A stretch of DNA of 64,000 nucleotides from Spartinivicinus ruber (GCF_011009015.1 NZ_CP048878.1:1711001-1775000), one strand, 5' to 3'. Numbered from the stretch's first letter, positions 18,572 to 27,691 are shown. The notes: generated from the letters alone by a model not told the origin. Program-made: numbers and translations.

Positions 18572-18708
18572 TACCTTTCTGATCTAGGTGGACAGGGCAT
18601 GCTGTCTGCCTGGCACTCTCTTTTTGTTACAGCTATGCTGTAAGCTAATGTCATTAATCTTGCTGCTTTACCCTCTGGAATATACAGCCGATAACAGGGG
18701 TATTTCCT

Positions 18709-19482
18709 ATGAACACACCTGCCAAAAGTTTCGTTGGATTGTTGTTTTTTGCCTCTTTTTTATTGCAAGGCTTAGGTTTTGCGGAGGAGTCGATCAGTAT
18801 TCGTGCTGATGAATGGTATCCAATGAATGGGGATCCTGCCTCTGATAAGCCTGGTTTCATGATAGAAATTGCTCAGAAAGTGTTTGGGGCTAAAAACATT
18901 AAAGTAGACTATCGCCTTATGCCCTGGGAACGAGCTTTGAGTTCAGTACGAGATGGTACTTATGATTGCGTAGTGGGTGCTTACCCTAGTGATGCGCCTG
19001 ACTTTGTTTTTCCCAAAGAAAATTGGGGGCAAGATGTAACAGGTATTTATGTGATCGCTGGTGACAGCTGGCGATTCAGTGATTTAAATTCGTTACTAAC
19101 CCGTAAGGTTGCTGTGATTGGTGGCTACTCCTATGATGATGAGCTAGACAAGTTGATTGCAAGCAGAAAAGATGTGTTCAAATCTGTTAGTGGCAATAAT
19201 GCGTTAGAGAATAATATCAAAAAGCTTTTAGGTGGACGTGTTAATACATTGATTGAAAGCGTGGCAGTGGCGGAAGCTAAATTAGAATCCATGGATAAAA
19301 AAGGAAATGCGCTATTAGCTGGTACTTATGGTGAGGCAAATAATATTTACTTTGCTTGTTCACCAGCCAAAGAAAGCTCCAAACAGCTTGTTGAGATAGC
19401 GGATGAAGGAATTCAACAACTCAGGGATTCAGGGGATTTAAAAACAATTATGGCTAAGTATGGTCTCACTGACTGGAAGTAG
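18709..19482 (+). CDS. Periplasmic solute-binding protein, transporter family 3 type
   Basis: The 257-residue protein has a signal peptide (about 1-25, ending near GFAEE) and a type-3 solute-binding fold (SBP_bac_3/HisJ-like): an IRADEWYPMN strand, the MPWERAL motif common in this subgroup, and a final LKTIMAKYGL helix typical of amino acid-binding members. No permease or ATPase genes are next to it. It may therefore supply a distant transporter or act as a sensor-like receptor. The ligand is not predictable from sequence. Confidence 0.87.
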   Translation: MNTPAKSFVGLLFFASFLLQGLGFAEESISIRADEWYPMNGDPASDKPGFMIEIAQKVFGAKNIKVDYRLMPWERALSSVRDGTYDCVVGAYPSDAPDFVFPKENWGQDVTGIYVIAGDSWRFSDLNSLLTRKVAVIGGYSYDDELDKLIASRKDVFKSVSGNNALENNIKKLLGGRVNTLIESVAVAEAKLESMDKKGNALLAGTYGEANNIYFACSPAKESSKQLVEIADEGIQQLRDSGDLKTIMAKYGLTDWK

Positions 19483-19531
19483 ATAAGAATATTGTTTATT
19501 TGTTTAGCGCTTATGCGCCAAATGTTGTTTA

Positions 19532-19568
19532 AAGGCTCATTCCTTTTTATTAGTGGGGAGTGAGCCTT
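19532..19568. terminator. Bidirectional hairpin between the binding protein and zapG
   Basis: AAGGCTCA (19532-19539) pairs perfectly with TGAGCCTT (19561-19568). The loop is T-rich. It sits between two convergent genes, so it probably terminates transcription from one or both sides. Confidence 0.55.
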
Positions 19569-19594
19569 ATCAGTTGTTAAGCAAATATACAAAC

Positions 19595-20056
19595 TTAGCT
19601 TAATGATGGATTTTCTCGTCTTATCACCCCAAAGTCTTCTGAAAGTGTGCCTTTTTCTTTAGGGTGTTTTTTGGGTGCGTAGTCTTTAGGTGGTTCTATT
19701 GCATCCTTGGAGTCACTGACCTCTGCCTTCTTGCCAGAAACCAGTGCTTCTGTCGCTAATAATGTATCATTGGCACCTTGCTGAGTTTCAACATCGCATA
19801 GCTGAGCTGCAGAGCTAGCTATGTGCTGGTTGAGGTCCTTATAGGTTTCCGTTAGTTTGTTAACCAGTTCACGGGTTTGATTGAAGTGTTCATTCACACT
19901 TTCATGGTAACTGTTTAGTTCGTTCTGAGTTTGCTGTAACTGGTTTTCCAACTTGTTGCTGCGGTTACTGTTGTTTGTCATTAAGTTATACATATACAGC
20001 AGTGAGGCACCCACCACCATTCCTAAAATAAACCAAATGAGATTTACTGTTTCCAC
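19595..20056 (-). CDS. zapG: YhcB/ZapG (DUF1043) inner-membrane protein
   Basis: The 153-residue protein has one N-terminal transmembrane helix (about 5-24, IWFILGMVVGASLLYMYNL) followed by a coiled coil (about 35-85) and a low-complexity charged tail. This matches the YhcB/ZapG family, which links cell-wall synthesis, cell division and lipid homeostasis. It is divergent from zapE, the common arrangement in gammaproteobacteria. The C-terminal tail is the most variable part and has no motif I recognise. Confidence 0.85.
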   Translation of the reverse strand: METVNLIWFILGMVVGASLLYMYNLMTNNSNRSNKLENQLQQTQNELNSYHESVNEHFNQTRELVNKLTETYKDLNQHIASSAAQLCDVETQQGANDTLLATEALVSGKKAEVSDSKDAIEPPKDYAPKKHPKEKGTLSEDFGVIRRENPSLS

Positions 20057-20546
20057 AACTAATGCCTCTAACTTTGTCGTTCCTATCTATCATGTTGCTG
20101 AGTTTTTATGGGTTATTGTCAGCAACATACTTGCCAAGAGCTGTCGAAATGTTCGCGAAACTGGGCGTGTTATTATAGATTTGTTGTATAGCTCGCTTTA
20201 GCCCTTTGGCAGCCTTAAGCTAAGGTGCTTTATTGCTTTAGCTTATGCCCCTAAATTAGCTATTTTTTTATTTGATGTATACCCTTAACAGGTGATTTTT
20301 ATTCACACCCTCCGAAAACCGTGCCCTGGGCCTGGGAAGTGTCGTGGTAAAGGAATGCAGTGCAAAAAAAATCATGCTGAAAAGCTATGCAGTAACCTCT
20401 AATGTAGTGGCTAAGTGTTTGTAATCTGCCTTGTGTCAGGAAATTTAGCGCTTATAACTACGCTTATCACTGATTGCACAAAGCTTTTAAGCTGGTTAAA
20501 GTGGCGTCCACAAAATCAACAGGTAATGGGGTTGGGTTCAGTTGTT
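20057..20546. other. zapG-zapE divergent intergenic region
   Basis: About 490 bp with no supportable gene. Near the right end a sigma70-like candidate is present: TTGTGT (20431-20436), 16 bp, TATAAC (20453-20458), about 90 nt before the zapE start. The zapE frame is open upstream of 20547, but that extension has no similarity to the family. Confidence 0.4.
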
Positions 20547-21653
20547 ATGACACCTTGGGAGCGCTACCAGCAAGATTTGCTTCGAGATGACTTTAGTTAT
20601 GATCCTGAGCAGGAAAAGGCAGTAAAACACTTGCAACGGCTGTATGAGGATTTAATTGTTGCTCAGCAGGAGTACTCTAAACCAGTCACTGGCTGGCTAA
20701 AATGGTTTAGTAAGCAACATTCACTTGAACCTTGCCAGGGGCTTTACTTTTGGGGAGGAGTTGGCCGCGGCAAAACCTATTTAGTTGATACCTTTTTTGA
20801 CAGCCTGCCATTTGAAAATAAGATTCGTACACACTTTCATCGTTTTATGCAGCGTGTGCATCAGGAACTAAAAACCCTGAAAGGTGAAAAAAACCCTTTA
20901 ACTATTGTCGCCAAACGGCTGAGTGATGAAGCCTGTGTGATTTGTTTTGATGAGTTTTTTGTGTCAGATATTACTGATGCAATGATTTTAGGGGGGTTAT
21001 TTGAGCAGTTGTTTGCTAATGGAGTGACCTTGGTTGCGACATCAAATATTGTACCTAATGAGCTGTATAAAGATGGCTTGCAGCGCCAACGGTTTTTACC
21101 AGCAATTGAATTGGTAGAAAAATATACTGAAGTAGTTAATGTGGATAGTGGTATTGATTATCGGTTGCGGGTATTGGAGCAAGCGGAGATTTATCATTAC
21201 CCCCTTAATTCTGCTGCTCAAACCAGTTTAGAAGACAGCTTTAACCGGCTAGTGCCAGATAAAGCTCATACTACTGAAAATGAAGCACTGATTATTGAAG
21301 GTCGTCCTATAAGGGCATTAAAATGTTGTGATGATTTGGCTTGGTTTAGTTTTACAGAGCTTTGTGATGGCCCCCGTAGTCAAAATGATTACATTGAATT
21401 AGCGAAGGTTTTTCATACAGTTTTACTGAGTGATATACCACAGTTGACAGCAGATAAGGATGACCAGGCAAGGCGTTTCGTTAATTTAATTGATGAATTT
21501 TATGATCGTAACGTTAAGGTGATTATGTCAGCGGAGGTAGCAATTCCTGATATTTACCAAGGAACCAAGCTGACGTTTGTTTATGAGCGAACCACCAGTA
21601 GGATGTTAGAAATGCAGTCTCATGAGTATTTAGGGCGACCGCACAAGGCTTAG
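20547..21653 (+). CDS. zapE: Cell division protein ZapE (AFG1-like ATPase)
   Basis: The 368-residue AFG1/ZapE-type P-loop ATPase has Walker A GGVGRGKT (70-77), followed by the RTHFHRFM segment, the Walker B region CFDEFFVSD, and the conserved ATSN and YDRNVKVI blocks. ZapE interacts with FtsZ under stress in E. coli. I chose the ATG at 20547 because MTPWERYQ aligns with the usual N-terminus. ATGs at 20526 and 20415 are possible alternatives. The next conserved genes are rplM-rpsI, with an aldo-keto reductase inserted between. Confidence 0.93.
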   Translation: MTPWERYQQDLLRDDFSYDPEQEKAVKHLQRLYEDLIVAQQEYSKPVTGWLKWFSKQHSLEPCQGLYFWGGVGRGKTYLVDTFFDSLPFENKIRTHFHRFMQRVHQELKTLKGEKNPLTIVAKRLSDEACVICFDEFFVSDITDAMILGGLFEQLFANGVTLVATSNIVPNELYKDGLQRQRFLPAIELVEKYTEVVNVDSGIDYRLRVLEQAEIYHYPLNSAAQTSLEDSFNRLVPDKAHTTENEALIIEGRPIRALKCCDDLAWFSFTELCDGPRSQNDYIELAKVFHTVLLSDIPQLTADKDDQARRFVNLIDEFYDRNVKVIMSAEVAIPDIYQGTKLTFVYERTTSRMLEMQSHEYLGRPHKA

Positions 21654-21676
21654 TAGTGACGGGGGGTAGAACTTTT

Positions 21677-21716
21677 AGTTCCCTCCCCTTAATCTTTCCT
21701 GCAGGGGAAAGGAACT
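21677..21716. terminator. Bidirectional terminator between zapE and tas
   Basis: AGTTCC-CTCCCC (from 21677) pairs with GGGGAA-AGGAACT (to 21716) around a pyrimidine-rich loop. An alternative inner stem CTTTCC/GGAAAG is also possible. The genes on both sides converge on it. Confidence 0.6.
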
Positions 21717-21756
21717 TAGTTTGGTATATTTTCGCGATAGTCTGATAAGTACTAAA

Positions 21757-22794
21757 TTAAGGTGCTGGATTCGGTTGCTCGGTATGAACCGATTCTATTT
21801 CTTCCAATACTGCATCCGCCAGCGCTAAGTTAATACTATTAATATTGGCTTTTAGCTGATCCATACTAGTGGCACCAATAATGTTGCTGGCAACAAAAGG
21901 GCGACTACTGACGAACGCCAGCGCCATTTGGGCAGGGTCCAGTTTATGGCGCTGGGCGATCTCAACATACTTTTCAGTGGCTTTGATTGCTTGTGGGTTG
22001 GAGTAACGGGCAAATCGACTGAAGAGTGTCAGCCGGGCATTAGCAGGCTTAGCTCCATGTAAATACTTGCCACTTAAAGCTCCAAATGCCATGGGAGAGT
22101 ATGCTAATAAGCCTAAATTCTCGCGATGAGCAAACTCTGCCAGGCCTATCTCAAAGGTTCGGTTTAACAGGTTATAGGGGTTTTGGATAGAAACTGCTTT
22201 AGCCATGCCTCGTTTTTCAGCTAGTTGCAAATATCGCATAGCTCCCCAGGGGGTTTCGTTAGATATCCCGATATGCCGGACTTTACCACTTTCAACTAGT
22301 TCATTAAGTGCAGCTAGGGTTTCTTCTATGGAAACTGCTTGTTCCTCTGAAGGGGGGGGGTAATTAAGCTGGCCAAAGAAATTAGTTTGTCGCTCAGGCC
22401 AGTGAACTTGATATAAATCAATATAATCGGTGTTTAAGCGAGAGAGGGATGCGTCAGCCGCCGCTAAGATATTCTCTCTATCTAGTCTTGGCCCTTGCCG
22501 CATATAATTGACCCAATCACCAGGCCCAGTGACTTTAGTGGCTAAGATAAATTTGTCCCGGTTATTTCGCTGTTTTATCCAGTCACCAATAATGCTTTCG
22601 GTTTTGGAATAAGTTTCTGCTTTGGGAGGAACTGGGTAAAGCTCAGCAGTATCAATAAAGTTAATGCCCTGGTCTAGTGCATAATCCAGTTGCTCAAAGG
22701 CTTGCTGTTGGGTGTTTTGTTCTCCCCAAGTCATCGTTCCTAAACACAATGTACTGACGTTAAGAGGGCTGTTGCCCAACTGGCGATATTGCAT
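21757..22794 (-). CDS. tas: NADP(H)-dependent aldo-keto reductase (Tas-like)
   Basis: The 345-residue protein belongs to the aldo-keto reductase superfamily. It has the catalytic Asp/Tyr segment FIDTAELYPVPP, the Lys in ATKV, the YIDLYQVHWP strand, the GISNETPWG segment and a C-terminal NADP-binding IIGAT. The YPVPP wording and the length are typical of E. coli Tas. The physiological substrate is not known. A run of nine C codes for three Pro (minus strand, 22352-22360) and is a possible slippage site. Confidence 0.92.
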   Translation of the reverse strand: MQYRQLGNSPLNVSTLCLGTMTWGEQNTQQQAFEQLDYALDQGINFIDTAELYPVPPKAETYSKTESIIGDWIKQRNNRDKFILATKVTGPGDWVNYMRQGPRLDRENILAAADASLSRLNTDYIDLYQVHWPERQTNFFGQLNYPPPSEEQAVSIEETLAALNELVESGKVRHIGISNETPWGAMRYLQLAEKRGMAKAVSIQNPYNLLNRTFEIGLAEFAHRENLGLLAYSPMAFGALSGKYLHGAKPANARLTLFSRFARYSNPQAIKATEKYVEIAQRHKLDPAQMALAFVSSRPFVASNIIGATSMDQLKANINSINLALADAVLEEIESVHTEQPNPAP

Positions 22795-23103
22795 AGTGTT
22801 GTCCTACAGTCTGTTAAGTGTCATGGCCTGTATTATTATTTAATAATGTGACCCAAAAAATGTCATATCTATAACCAAGCTGATAATGAAACTGGCCGAA
22901 AAATAAACTACGCTTGGGGTTTATAAAATGTTATTAGGGGCTTTTTTATCCAAGCGCTTAGCGCTATAATCGCCGCCTTCGTTTCCCGCGAATTGAGATG
23001 CCCGTGTGCAACACTGAAACCCTTTTGGCGGTTTTAGGATTGCCAAAAGCTCAGTTTGTAACATTTTGTCGATGTTGAATCGACTTACGAGGCATAAAGT
23101 AAT
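22795..23103 (+). promoter_or_regulatory. rplM-rpsI promoter and leader
   Basis: A consensus -10 TATAAT lies at 22965-22970 in a GC-rich discriminator context (TATAATCGCCGCC), typical of ribosomal promoters. The -35 is weak. The leader then holds a perfect 8-bp hairpin, CTTTTGGC (23022-23029) with GCCAAAAG (23042-23049) and a 12-nt loop. In E. coli L13 represses its own operon through the leader, and this hairpin is a plausible target. That link is inference. Confidence 0.55.
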
Positions 23104-23532
23104 ATGAAAACTTATACTGCAAAACCAGAAACTGTAAAGCGTGACTGGTACGTGGTAGACGCTTCAGGGAAAACTCTGGGTCGTCTAGCAACTGAGATTG
23201 CGCTACGTCTTCGTGGTAAGCATAAGCCTGAGTACACTCCTCATGTGGATACAGGTGACTACATTGTTGTTGTTAACGCTGAAAAGGTGCATGTCACTGG
23301 TAATAAAGCTAAGGCTAAACTGTATCATCGTCATACAGGCTATCCTGGCGGCTTGCGTACCATGAACTTTGAAAAACTGATTGATCATGCGCCAGAGCGT
23401 ATCATCGAGAAGGCTGTTAAAGGCATGTTACCAAAAGGCCCATTAGGCCGAGCTATGCACAGCAAGCTGAAAGTTTATGCCGGTGCAGAGCACAAGCATG
23501 CAGCTCAACAACCTCAAGTTCTGGAAATTTAA
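23104..23532 (+). CDS. rplM: 50S ribosomal protein L13
   Basis: The 142-residue protein has the L13 hallmarks: [20 protein letters not shown] at the start, [10 protein letters not shown], the GDYIVVVNA segment and [12 protein letters not shown]13 is an early-assembly protein of the large subunit. It is followed 15 nt later by rpsI, the classic L13-S9 operon. Base use is more GC-rich and codon-biased than in neighbouring genes, as expected for high expression. Confidence 0.98.
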   Translation: MKTYTAKPETVKRDWYVVDASGKTLGRLATEIALRLRGKHKPEYTPHVDTGDYIVVVNAEKVHVTGNKAKAKLYHRHTGYPGGLRTMNFEKLIDHAPERIIEKAVKGMLPKGPLGRAMHSKLKVYAGAEHKHAAQQPQVLEI

Positions 23533-23547
23533 CGGGAAGGTCTGAAT

Positions 23548-23940
23548 ATGTCTACGGCTCAATACTACGGAACTGGTCGTCGCAAATCTTCGACTGCTCG
23601 TGTTTTCCTGAAATCTGGAAGCGGTGCTATCGAAGTTAATGGTCGTCCATTAGATGAATACTTCGGTCGTAAAACTGCTCGTATGGTTGTTCGCCAGCCA
23701 CTTGAAGTAGTTGAGATGCTGGAAAACTTTGATATTAAAGTAACGGTTAAAGGTGGTGGTGGTTCCGGCCAAGCTGGAGCAATTCGTCATGGTATTACCC
23801 GGGCTTTAATTGAGTACAGCGAAGATTTTCGTTCGCCTTTACGTAAAGCGGGTTATGTAACTCGTGATGCACGTGAAGTTGAACGTAAAAAAGTGGGTCT
23901 ACGCAAAGCGCGTAAGCGTCCACAGTACTCAAAGCGTTAA
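23548..23940 (+). CDS. rpsI: 30S ribosomal protein S9
   Basis: The 130-residue S9 has [19 protein letters not shown] at the start, the [15 protein letters not shown] loop and the basic C-terminal tail ending in KRPQYSKR, which reaches the P-site tRNA in the ribosome. It is co-transcribed with rplM and followed by a strong terminator. Confidence 0.98.
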   Translation: MSTAQYYGTGRRKSSTARVFLKSGSGAIEVNGRPLDEYFGRKTARMVVRQPLEVVEMLENFDIKVTVKGGGGSGQAGAIRHGITRALIEYSEDFRSPLRKAGYVTRDAREVERKKVGLRKARKRPQYSKR

Positions 23941-23968
23941 TTATTGCTTATCGCTTTTGTGGTCAAAA

Positions 23969-23999
23969 AGCCTGGGACACCCCTCCCGGGCTTTTTTTT
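23969..23999 (+). terminator. Intrinsic terminator after rpsI
   Basis: AGCCTGGGA pairs with TCCCGGGCT (one G-T pair) around a short loop and is followed by a run of eight T. It lies 30 nt after the rpsI stop, so it ends the rplM-rpsI transcript. Confidence 0.85.
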
Positions 24000-24043
24000 G
24001 ATAATAAAAGATGGGCCTTCGTAAAAATAATAGTCGGTCCAGA

Positions 24044-24128
24044 TATACCCGATACATCGGGTATAAATAAATTGATTATCCTAGCAAACTAAATTGGATA
24101 TAATATTGCAGTATTTTGAGGATAATCA
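24044..24128 (+). promoter_or_regulatory. Putative petABC control region with two dyads
   Basis: A perfect 9-bp dyad TATACCCGA-TACA-TCGGGTATA occupies 24044-24065. A second inverted pair, TGATTATCC (24073-24081) and GGATAATCA (24120-24128), flanks a -10-like TATAAT at 24099-24104. The first dyad's half sites fit those of the IscR type 1 motif, but the spacing is 5 bp shorter than in E. coli. The leader to petA would be about 270 nt. The rest of 23941-24380 holds nothing else that I recognise. Confidence 0.45.
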
Positions 24129-24380
24129 GGTCGCTAAGCCTTGTTGTCAGTTGTTGCCTAACTTGCTAGCGGCTGATAATTTTTTTACCATTCGCACATT
24201 TTGAGTCTGTTGCAAAACCTGGCCAGTGCTGCATCTTATAAATAAGTGACATTTAGTGTACTGCTAAATGATAAGTGATTAGCTACAAGGCAACCTTGTT
24301 TATAGCATGCAGCACTTGTTCGCGTGTTACCTGTTTTTTCAGACGGTCATCGAATTCGCTCTGATGGGGAGATAAGTTTA

Positions 24381-24977
24381 ATGACAAATGACGGCGTAAA
24401 TAAAGGCCGACGACGCTTTTTGGTAGCAGCAACCTCGGTGGTTGGTGCTGCTGGTGCAGTAGGCGCTGCAGTCCCATTTATTGCTTCCTGGAACCCAAGT
24501 GCAAAAGCTAAGGCTGCGGGTGCCCCGGTAAAAGTCAACCTGGCTAAAATTGAGCCAGGCCAACAAATTATTGCTGAGTGGCGAGGTAAGCCTGTATTTG
24601 TGGTGCGACGCACCCAAGAAATTCTGGATAATATAAAACAATTAAATGATCGGGTGGCTGATCCAGAGTCGACAGAAGAGTCCCAACAACCGAGCTATGC
24701 AAAAAATGAGTTCCGTTCTATTAAACCAGAAATTTTAGTTTTGGTTGGCCTTTGTACCCACCTGGGTTGTTCACCTAAATTTTTCCCAGAAGTAAAACCC
24801 ATGGAGTTTGACCAGGAATGGAAGGGTGGTTATCACTGTCCTTGTCATGGCTCTAAGTTTGACTTAGCGGGAAGAGTTTTCAAGAGTGTACCGGCACCTA
24901 TTAATCTACAAGTGCCGCCTTATTCATTTATCGATGATAATACTTTGATTGTCGGTGTTGATGAGGAGAACGCATAA
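24381..24977 (+). CDS. petA: Ubiquinol-cytochrome c reductase, Rieske iron-sulfur subunit
   Basis: The 198-residue subunit of the bc1 complex has a Tat-type N-terminal signal/anchor (GRRRF at 9-13, then a hydrophobic helix to about 35). Its Rieske 2Fe-2S motifs are CTHLGC (125-130) and CPCHGS (153-158). The enzyme passes electrons from ubiquinol to cytochrome c1 at the periplasmic face. The ATG at 24381, 9 nt after GGGGAG, gives the Tat N-terminus; the earlier in-frame ATG at 24324 does not. The stop overlaps the petB start (TAATG). Confidence 0.96.
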   Translation: MTNDGVNKGRRRFLVAATSVVGAAGAVGAAVPFIASWNPSAKAKAAGAPVKVNLAKIEPGQQIIAEWRGKPVFVVRRTQEILDNIKQLNDRVADPESTEESQQPSYAKNEFRSIKPEILVLVGLCTHLGCSPKFFPEVKPMEFDQEWKGGYHCPCHGSKFDLAGRVFKSVPAPINLQVPPYSFIDDNTLIVGVDEENA

Positions 24978-26188
24978 TGAAAGGCTTTATGGAATGGGTG
25001 GATGCACGCTTCCCCGCCACTAAAATGTGGGAAGAGCATCTGAGTAAATATTATGCACCGAAGAATTTTAACTTTTGGTATTTTTTCGGTTCGCTTGCTT
25101 TATTAGTACTGGTTAATCAGATCCTGACGGGTATTTGGCTGACCATGAGCTATGTTCCTTCTGCTGAAGAGGCTTTTGCTTCTGTCGAATACATCATGCG
25201 CGATGTGGAGTATGGCTGGATTCTGCGCTATTTACACTCTACTGGGGCATCAGCTTTTTTTGTGGTGGTCTACCTACACATGTTCAGGGGGTTGTTATAT
25301 GGCTCCTATAAAGCTCCACGGGAGTTGGTATGGATCTTTGGAATGACCATCTACCTGTGCTTAATGGCAGAAGCTTTTATGGGGTATTTGTTGCCTTGGG
25401 GACAAATGTCTTACTGGGGAGCCCAGGTAATTATTTCACTATTTGGCGCAATTCCTGTCATTGGTGCTGATTTGCAGCAGTGGATTCGCGGTGACTTCTT
25501 GATTTCAGGTATTACCTTGAACCGCTTCTTTGCCCTGCATGTTATTGCTTTACCCATTGTTATATTAGGGTTAGTGGTATTGCACATAATTGCTTTACAT
25601 GAAGTGGGCTCTAACAACCCTGATGGGGTTGAAATTAAGAAAAAGAAAGACGCTAATGGTATTCCGTTAGATGGCATTCCTTTCCACCCATACTACACCG
25701 TTAAAGATATTGTGGGTGTGGTGGTATTTTTATTTGTCTTCTGTATTGTCGTATTCTTTTTCCCTGAAATGGGCGGCTTTTTCCTTGAACCACCAAACTT
25801 CGAGCCAGCTAACAGTTTGAAAACACCTGAGCATATTGCGCCTGTTTGGTACTTTACACCCTTCTATGCCATTTTGCGGGCAGTACCAGATAAATTAGGT
25901 GGTGTCATTGCAATGGGTGCGGCAATTGCGGTGTTGTTTGTATTACCCTGGTTGGATCGTAGCCCAGTGAAGTCTATTCGTTATAAGGGCATTCTCAGTA
26001 AAGTTGCTATTGGCTTGTTTGCTATTAGCTTTGTTTGCTTAGGTTACCTTGGAGCCAAACCTGCTACTGATCTTCGAACTCTTTGGTCGCAGATATGGAC
26101 TGTGTTTTACTTCTTATTCTTTATTTTGATGCCTTGGTATACCTGGGCTGAAAAAACTAAACCAGTTCCAGAAAGGGTGACAGGGTAA
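24977..26188 (+). CDS. petB: Ubiquinol-cytochrome c reductase, cytochrome b subunit
   Basis: The 403-residue membrane subunit binds both b hemes. Visible features are LRYLHSTGASAFFVVVYLHM (helix B heme ligands), the GYLLPWGQMSYWGA quinol-site segment, the ALHVIALPIVILGLVVLHIIALH helix D histidines, and the PEWY-loop equivalent, which here reads PVWYFTPFYAILRA. Eight or more membrane helices can be seen. It overlaps petA and petC by one base each, so the three subunits are translationally coupled. Confidence 0.96.
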   Translation: MKGFMEWVDARFPATKMWEEHLSKYYAPKNFNFWYFFGSLALLVLVNQILTGIWLTMSYVPSAEEAFASVEYIMRDVEYGWILRYLHSTGASAFFVVVYLHMFRGLLYGSYKAPRELVWIFGMTIYLCLMAEAFMGYLLPWGQMSYWGAQVIISLFGAIPVIGADLQQWIRGDFLISGITLNRFFALHVIALPIVILGLVVLHIIALHEVGSNNPDGVEIKKKKDANGIPLDGIPFHPYYTVKDIVGVVVFLFVFCIVVFFFPEMGGFFLEPPNFEPANSLKTPEHIAPVWYFTPFYAILRAVPDKLGGVIAMGAAIAVLFVLPWLDRSPVKSIRYKGILSKVAIGLFAISFVCLGYLGAKPATDLRTLWSQIWTVFYFLFFILMPWYTWAEKTKPVPERVTG

Positions 26189-26961
26189 TGAAAAAACTAT
26201 TGGTAGCTTTTGTAATGATGTTATTACCAGTTGCCAGTTGGGCGGCTGGGGGCTCAGGCTTCGATGTAGATGGCTATGCGAAGAAGAATGGGTTTGAGGT
26301 TGATTTAACAGATAAAGCCGCACTGCAACAAGGCTTAAATACCTACATGAACTATTGTATGGGTTGTCATAGCACCCAGTATCAACGTTATGAGCGTGTT
26401 GCTGATGACCTTGGTATTTCTCATGAGCTGATGATGGATAATGTGGTATTTAATGATGTTAAAATCGGTAATCTGATGGAAAACGCTATGCAGACTGAGG
26501 ACGCTAAGACATGGTTTGGTGCAGCGCCACCAGATCTTACTTTAGTGGCTCGGGTGAGAGGTGTTAACTGGTTGTACTCTTATTTAAAAACTTTCTATGA
26601 GGATAATTCTCGCCCATGGGGAGTGAACAATAAGGTATTTCCAGATGTAGCGATGCCTCATGTGCTACTGGAATTGCAGGGTATGCAACACGATAGCTGT
26701 TATGGGCAGCAATCACATGAAGTTGATACCCAAACGGGTAAACCTTTATGTGAGCTTACCTTGAAGTCTGATGTAAAGCATGAGCAGACACCAGAAGAGT
26801 ATGACCAAACAGTAAGAAATCTAGTTAGCTTTTTAGCTTATGCTGGTGAGCCAGCCCGCCTTGATAGAGAGCGAATTGGGGTTTATGTATTGTTATTTCT
26901 TGCTGTGTTTTTTGTCTTTGCTTATCTATTGAAACGTGAATTTTGGAAAGACGTTCATTAG
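26188..26961 (+). CDS. petC: Ubiquinol-cytochrome c reductase, cytochrome c1
   Basis: The 257-residue c1 subunit has a cleavable signal peptide (about 1-20), the heme c site CMGCH (57-61) and a C-terminal transmembrane anchor (about 230-250) followed by a short cytoplasmic KREFWKDVH tail. The axial Met is expected in the segment around FPDVAMPHVL. It is the third gene of the bc1 operon; the heme domain lies in the periplasm. Confidence 0.95.
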   Translation: MKKLLVAFVMMLLPVASWAAGGSGFDVDGYAKKNGFEVDLTDKAALQQGLNTYMNYCMGCHSTQYQRYERVADDLGISHELMMDNVVFNDVKIGNLMENAMQTEDAKTWFGAAPPDLTLVARVRGVNWLYSYLKTFYEDNSRPWGVNNKVFPDVAMPHVLLELQGMQHDSCYGQQSHEVDTQTGKPLCELTLKSDVKHEQTPEEYDQTVRNLVSFLAYAGEPARLDRERIGVYVLLFLAVFFVFAYLLKREFWKDVH

Positions 26962-26994
26962 ACTGTAAAACAGTAAAGGTGTTTTTTTGTAGGG

Positions 26995-27023
26995 TGCGCG
27001 TTGCTAAAAATTTAGCACGCGCA
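26995..27023 (+). terminator. Hairpin between petC and sspA
   Basis: TGCGCGTTGCTAAA (26995-27008) pairs with TTTAGCACGCGCA (27011-27023) with one bulged base and a 2-nt loop. The tail is T-rich (TTTCATTTTG) but interrupted. It may attenuate rather than stop read-through into sspA. Confidence 0.5.
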
Positions 27024-27058
27024 TTTCATTTTGAGTTGATCTCTATATGGGGGTGAAA

Positions 27059-27691
27059 ATGGGCGTGGTTGCCAAACGTTCCTCAATGACTTTTTTTTCT
27101 GACCCTTTAGATCATTATTGCCATCGTGTAAGAATTGTTCTGGCAGAAAAGGGAGTAGCTGTTGATATTCAGGATGTCGATCCAGATAATAAGCCAGCTG
27201 AGCTAGCTGATCTGAATCCTTATAACAGCTTACCAACTTTGCTTGATCGTGACTTGGTGCTTTATGAGCCCAATGTGATGATGGAGTACCTAGATGAGCG
27301 CTTTCCGCACCCGCCATTACTGCCTGTTTATCCAGTGGCGCGTGCACAAAGCCGACTCTATGTTTATCGGATTCAAAAAGACTGGTGTGCATTAGTAGAC
27401 CAGATCCAAAATCCAAAAACCAAAGAAACAGCAGCTAATCGTGCAAGAAAAGAGCTAAAGGAAAGTTTAACCAGTACTGCAGCAATTTTTACTGAAAAGC
27501 CTTTCTTTATGAGTGATGAATTTACTTTAGTCGATTGTAGTGTTGCTCCTATTTTATGGCGATTACAGGTGTTAGGTATTGAGTTGCCAAAACAGGCTGA
27601 GCCATTATTAAAGTATGCTGAACGGATATTCGCTAGAGAAGCTTTCAAGGAAAGTCTGTCCGAGGCAGAAAAAGAAATGCGAGCCCTTTAA
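27059..27691 (+). CDS. sspA: Stringent starvation protein A (RNA polymerase-associated, GST fold)
   Basis: The 210-residue protein has a GST-like fold: an N-terminal thioredoxin-like domain ([45 protein letters not shown]) and a helical C-domain ([12 protein letters not shown]). SspA binds RNA polymerase and changes promoter use in stationary phase and starvation. I chose the ATG at 27059 because GGGGGTGA lies 4 nt before it. The ATG at 27047 is a possible earlier start. It is followed by sspB, its usual partner. Confidence 0.94.
   Translation: MGVVAKRSSMTFFSDPLDHYCHRVRIVLAEKGVAVDIQDVDPDNKPAELADLNPYNSLPTLLDRDLVLYEPNVMMEYLDERFPHPPLLPVYPVARAQSRLYVYRIQKDWCALVDQIQNPKTKETAANRARKELKESLTSTAAIFTEKPFFMSDEFTLVDCSVAPILWRLQVLGIELPKQAEPLLKYAERIFAREAFKESLSEAEKEMRAL

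Noticed and set aside
18588-18809. 73-residue ORF between trxB and the solute-binding protein
   Set aside because: It overlaps the signal peptide region of the binding protein in another frame and has no features of its own.
22352-22360. Phase-variable homopolymer in tas (nine G)
   Set aside because: The tract lies inside an intact frame coding for Pro-Pro-Pro. A single example with no sign of an off-state is not enough to call phase variation.
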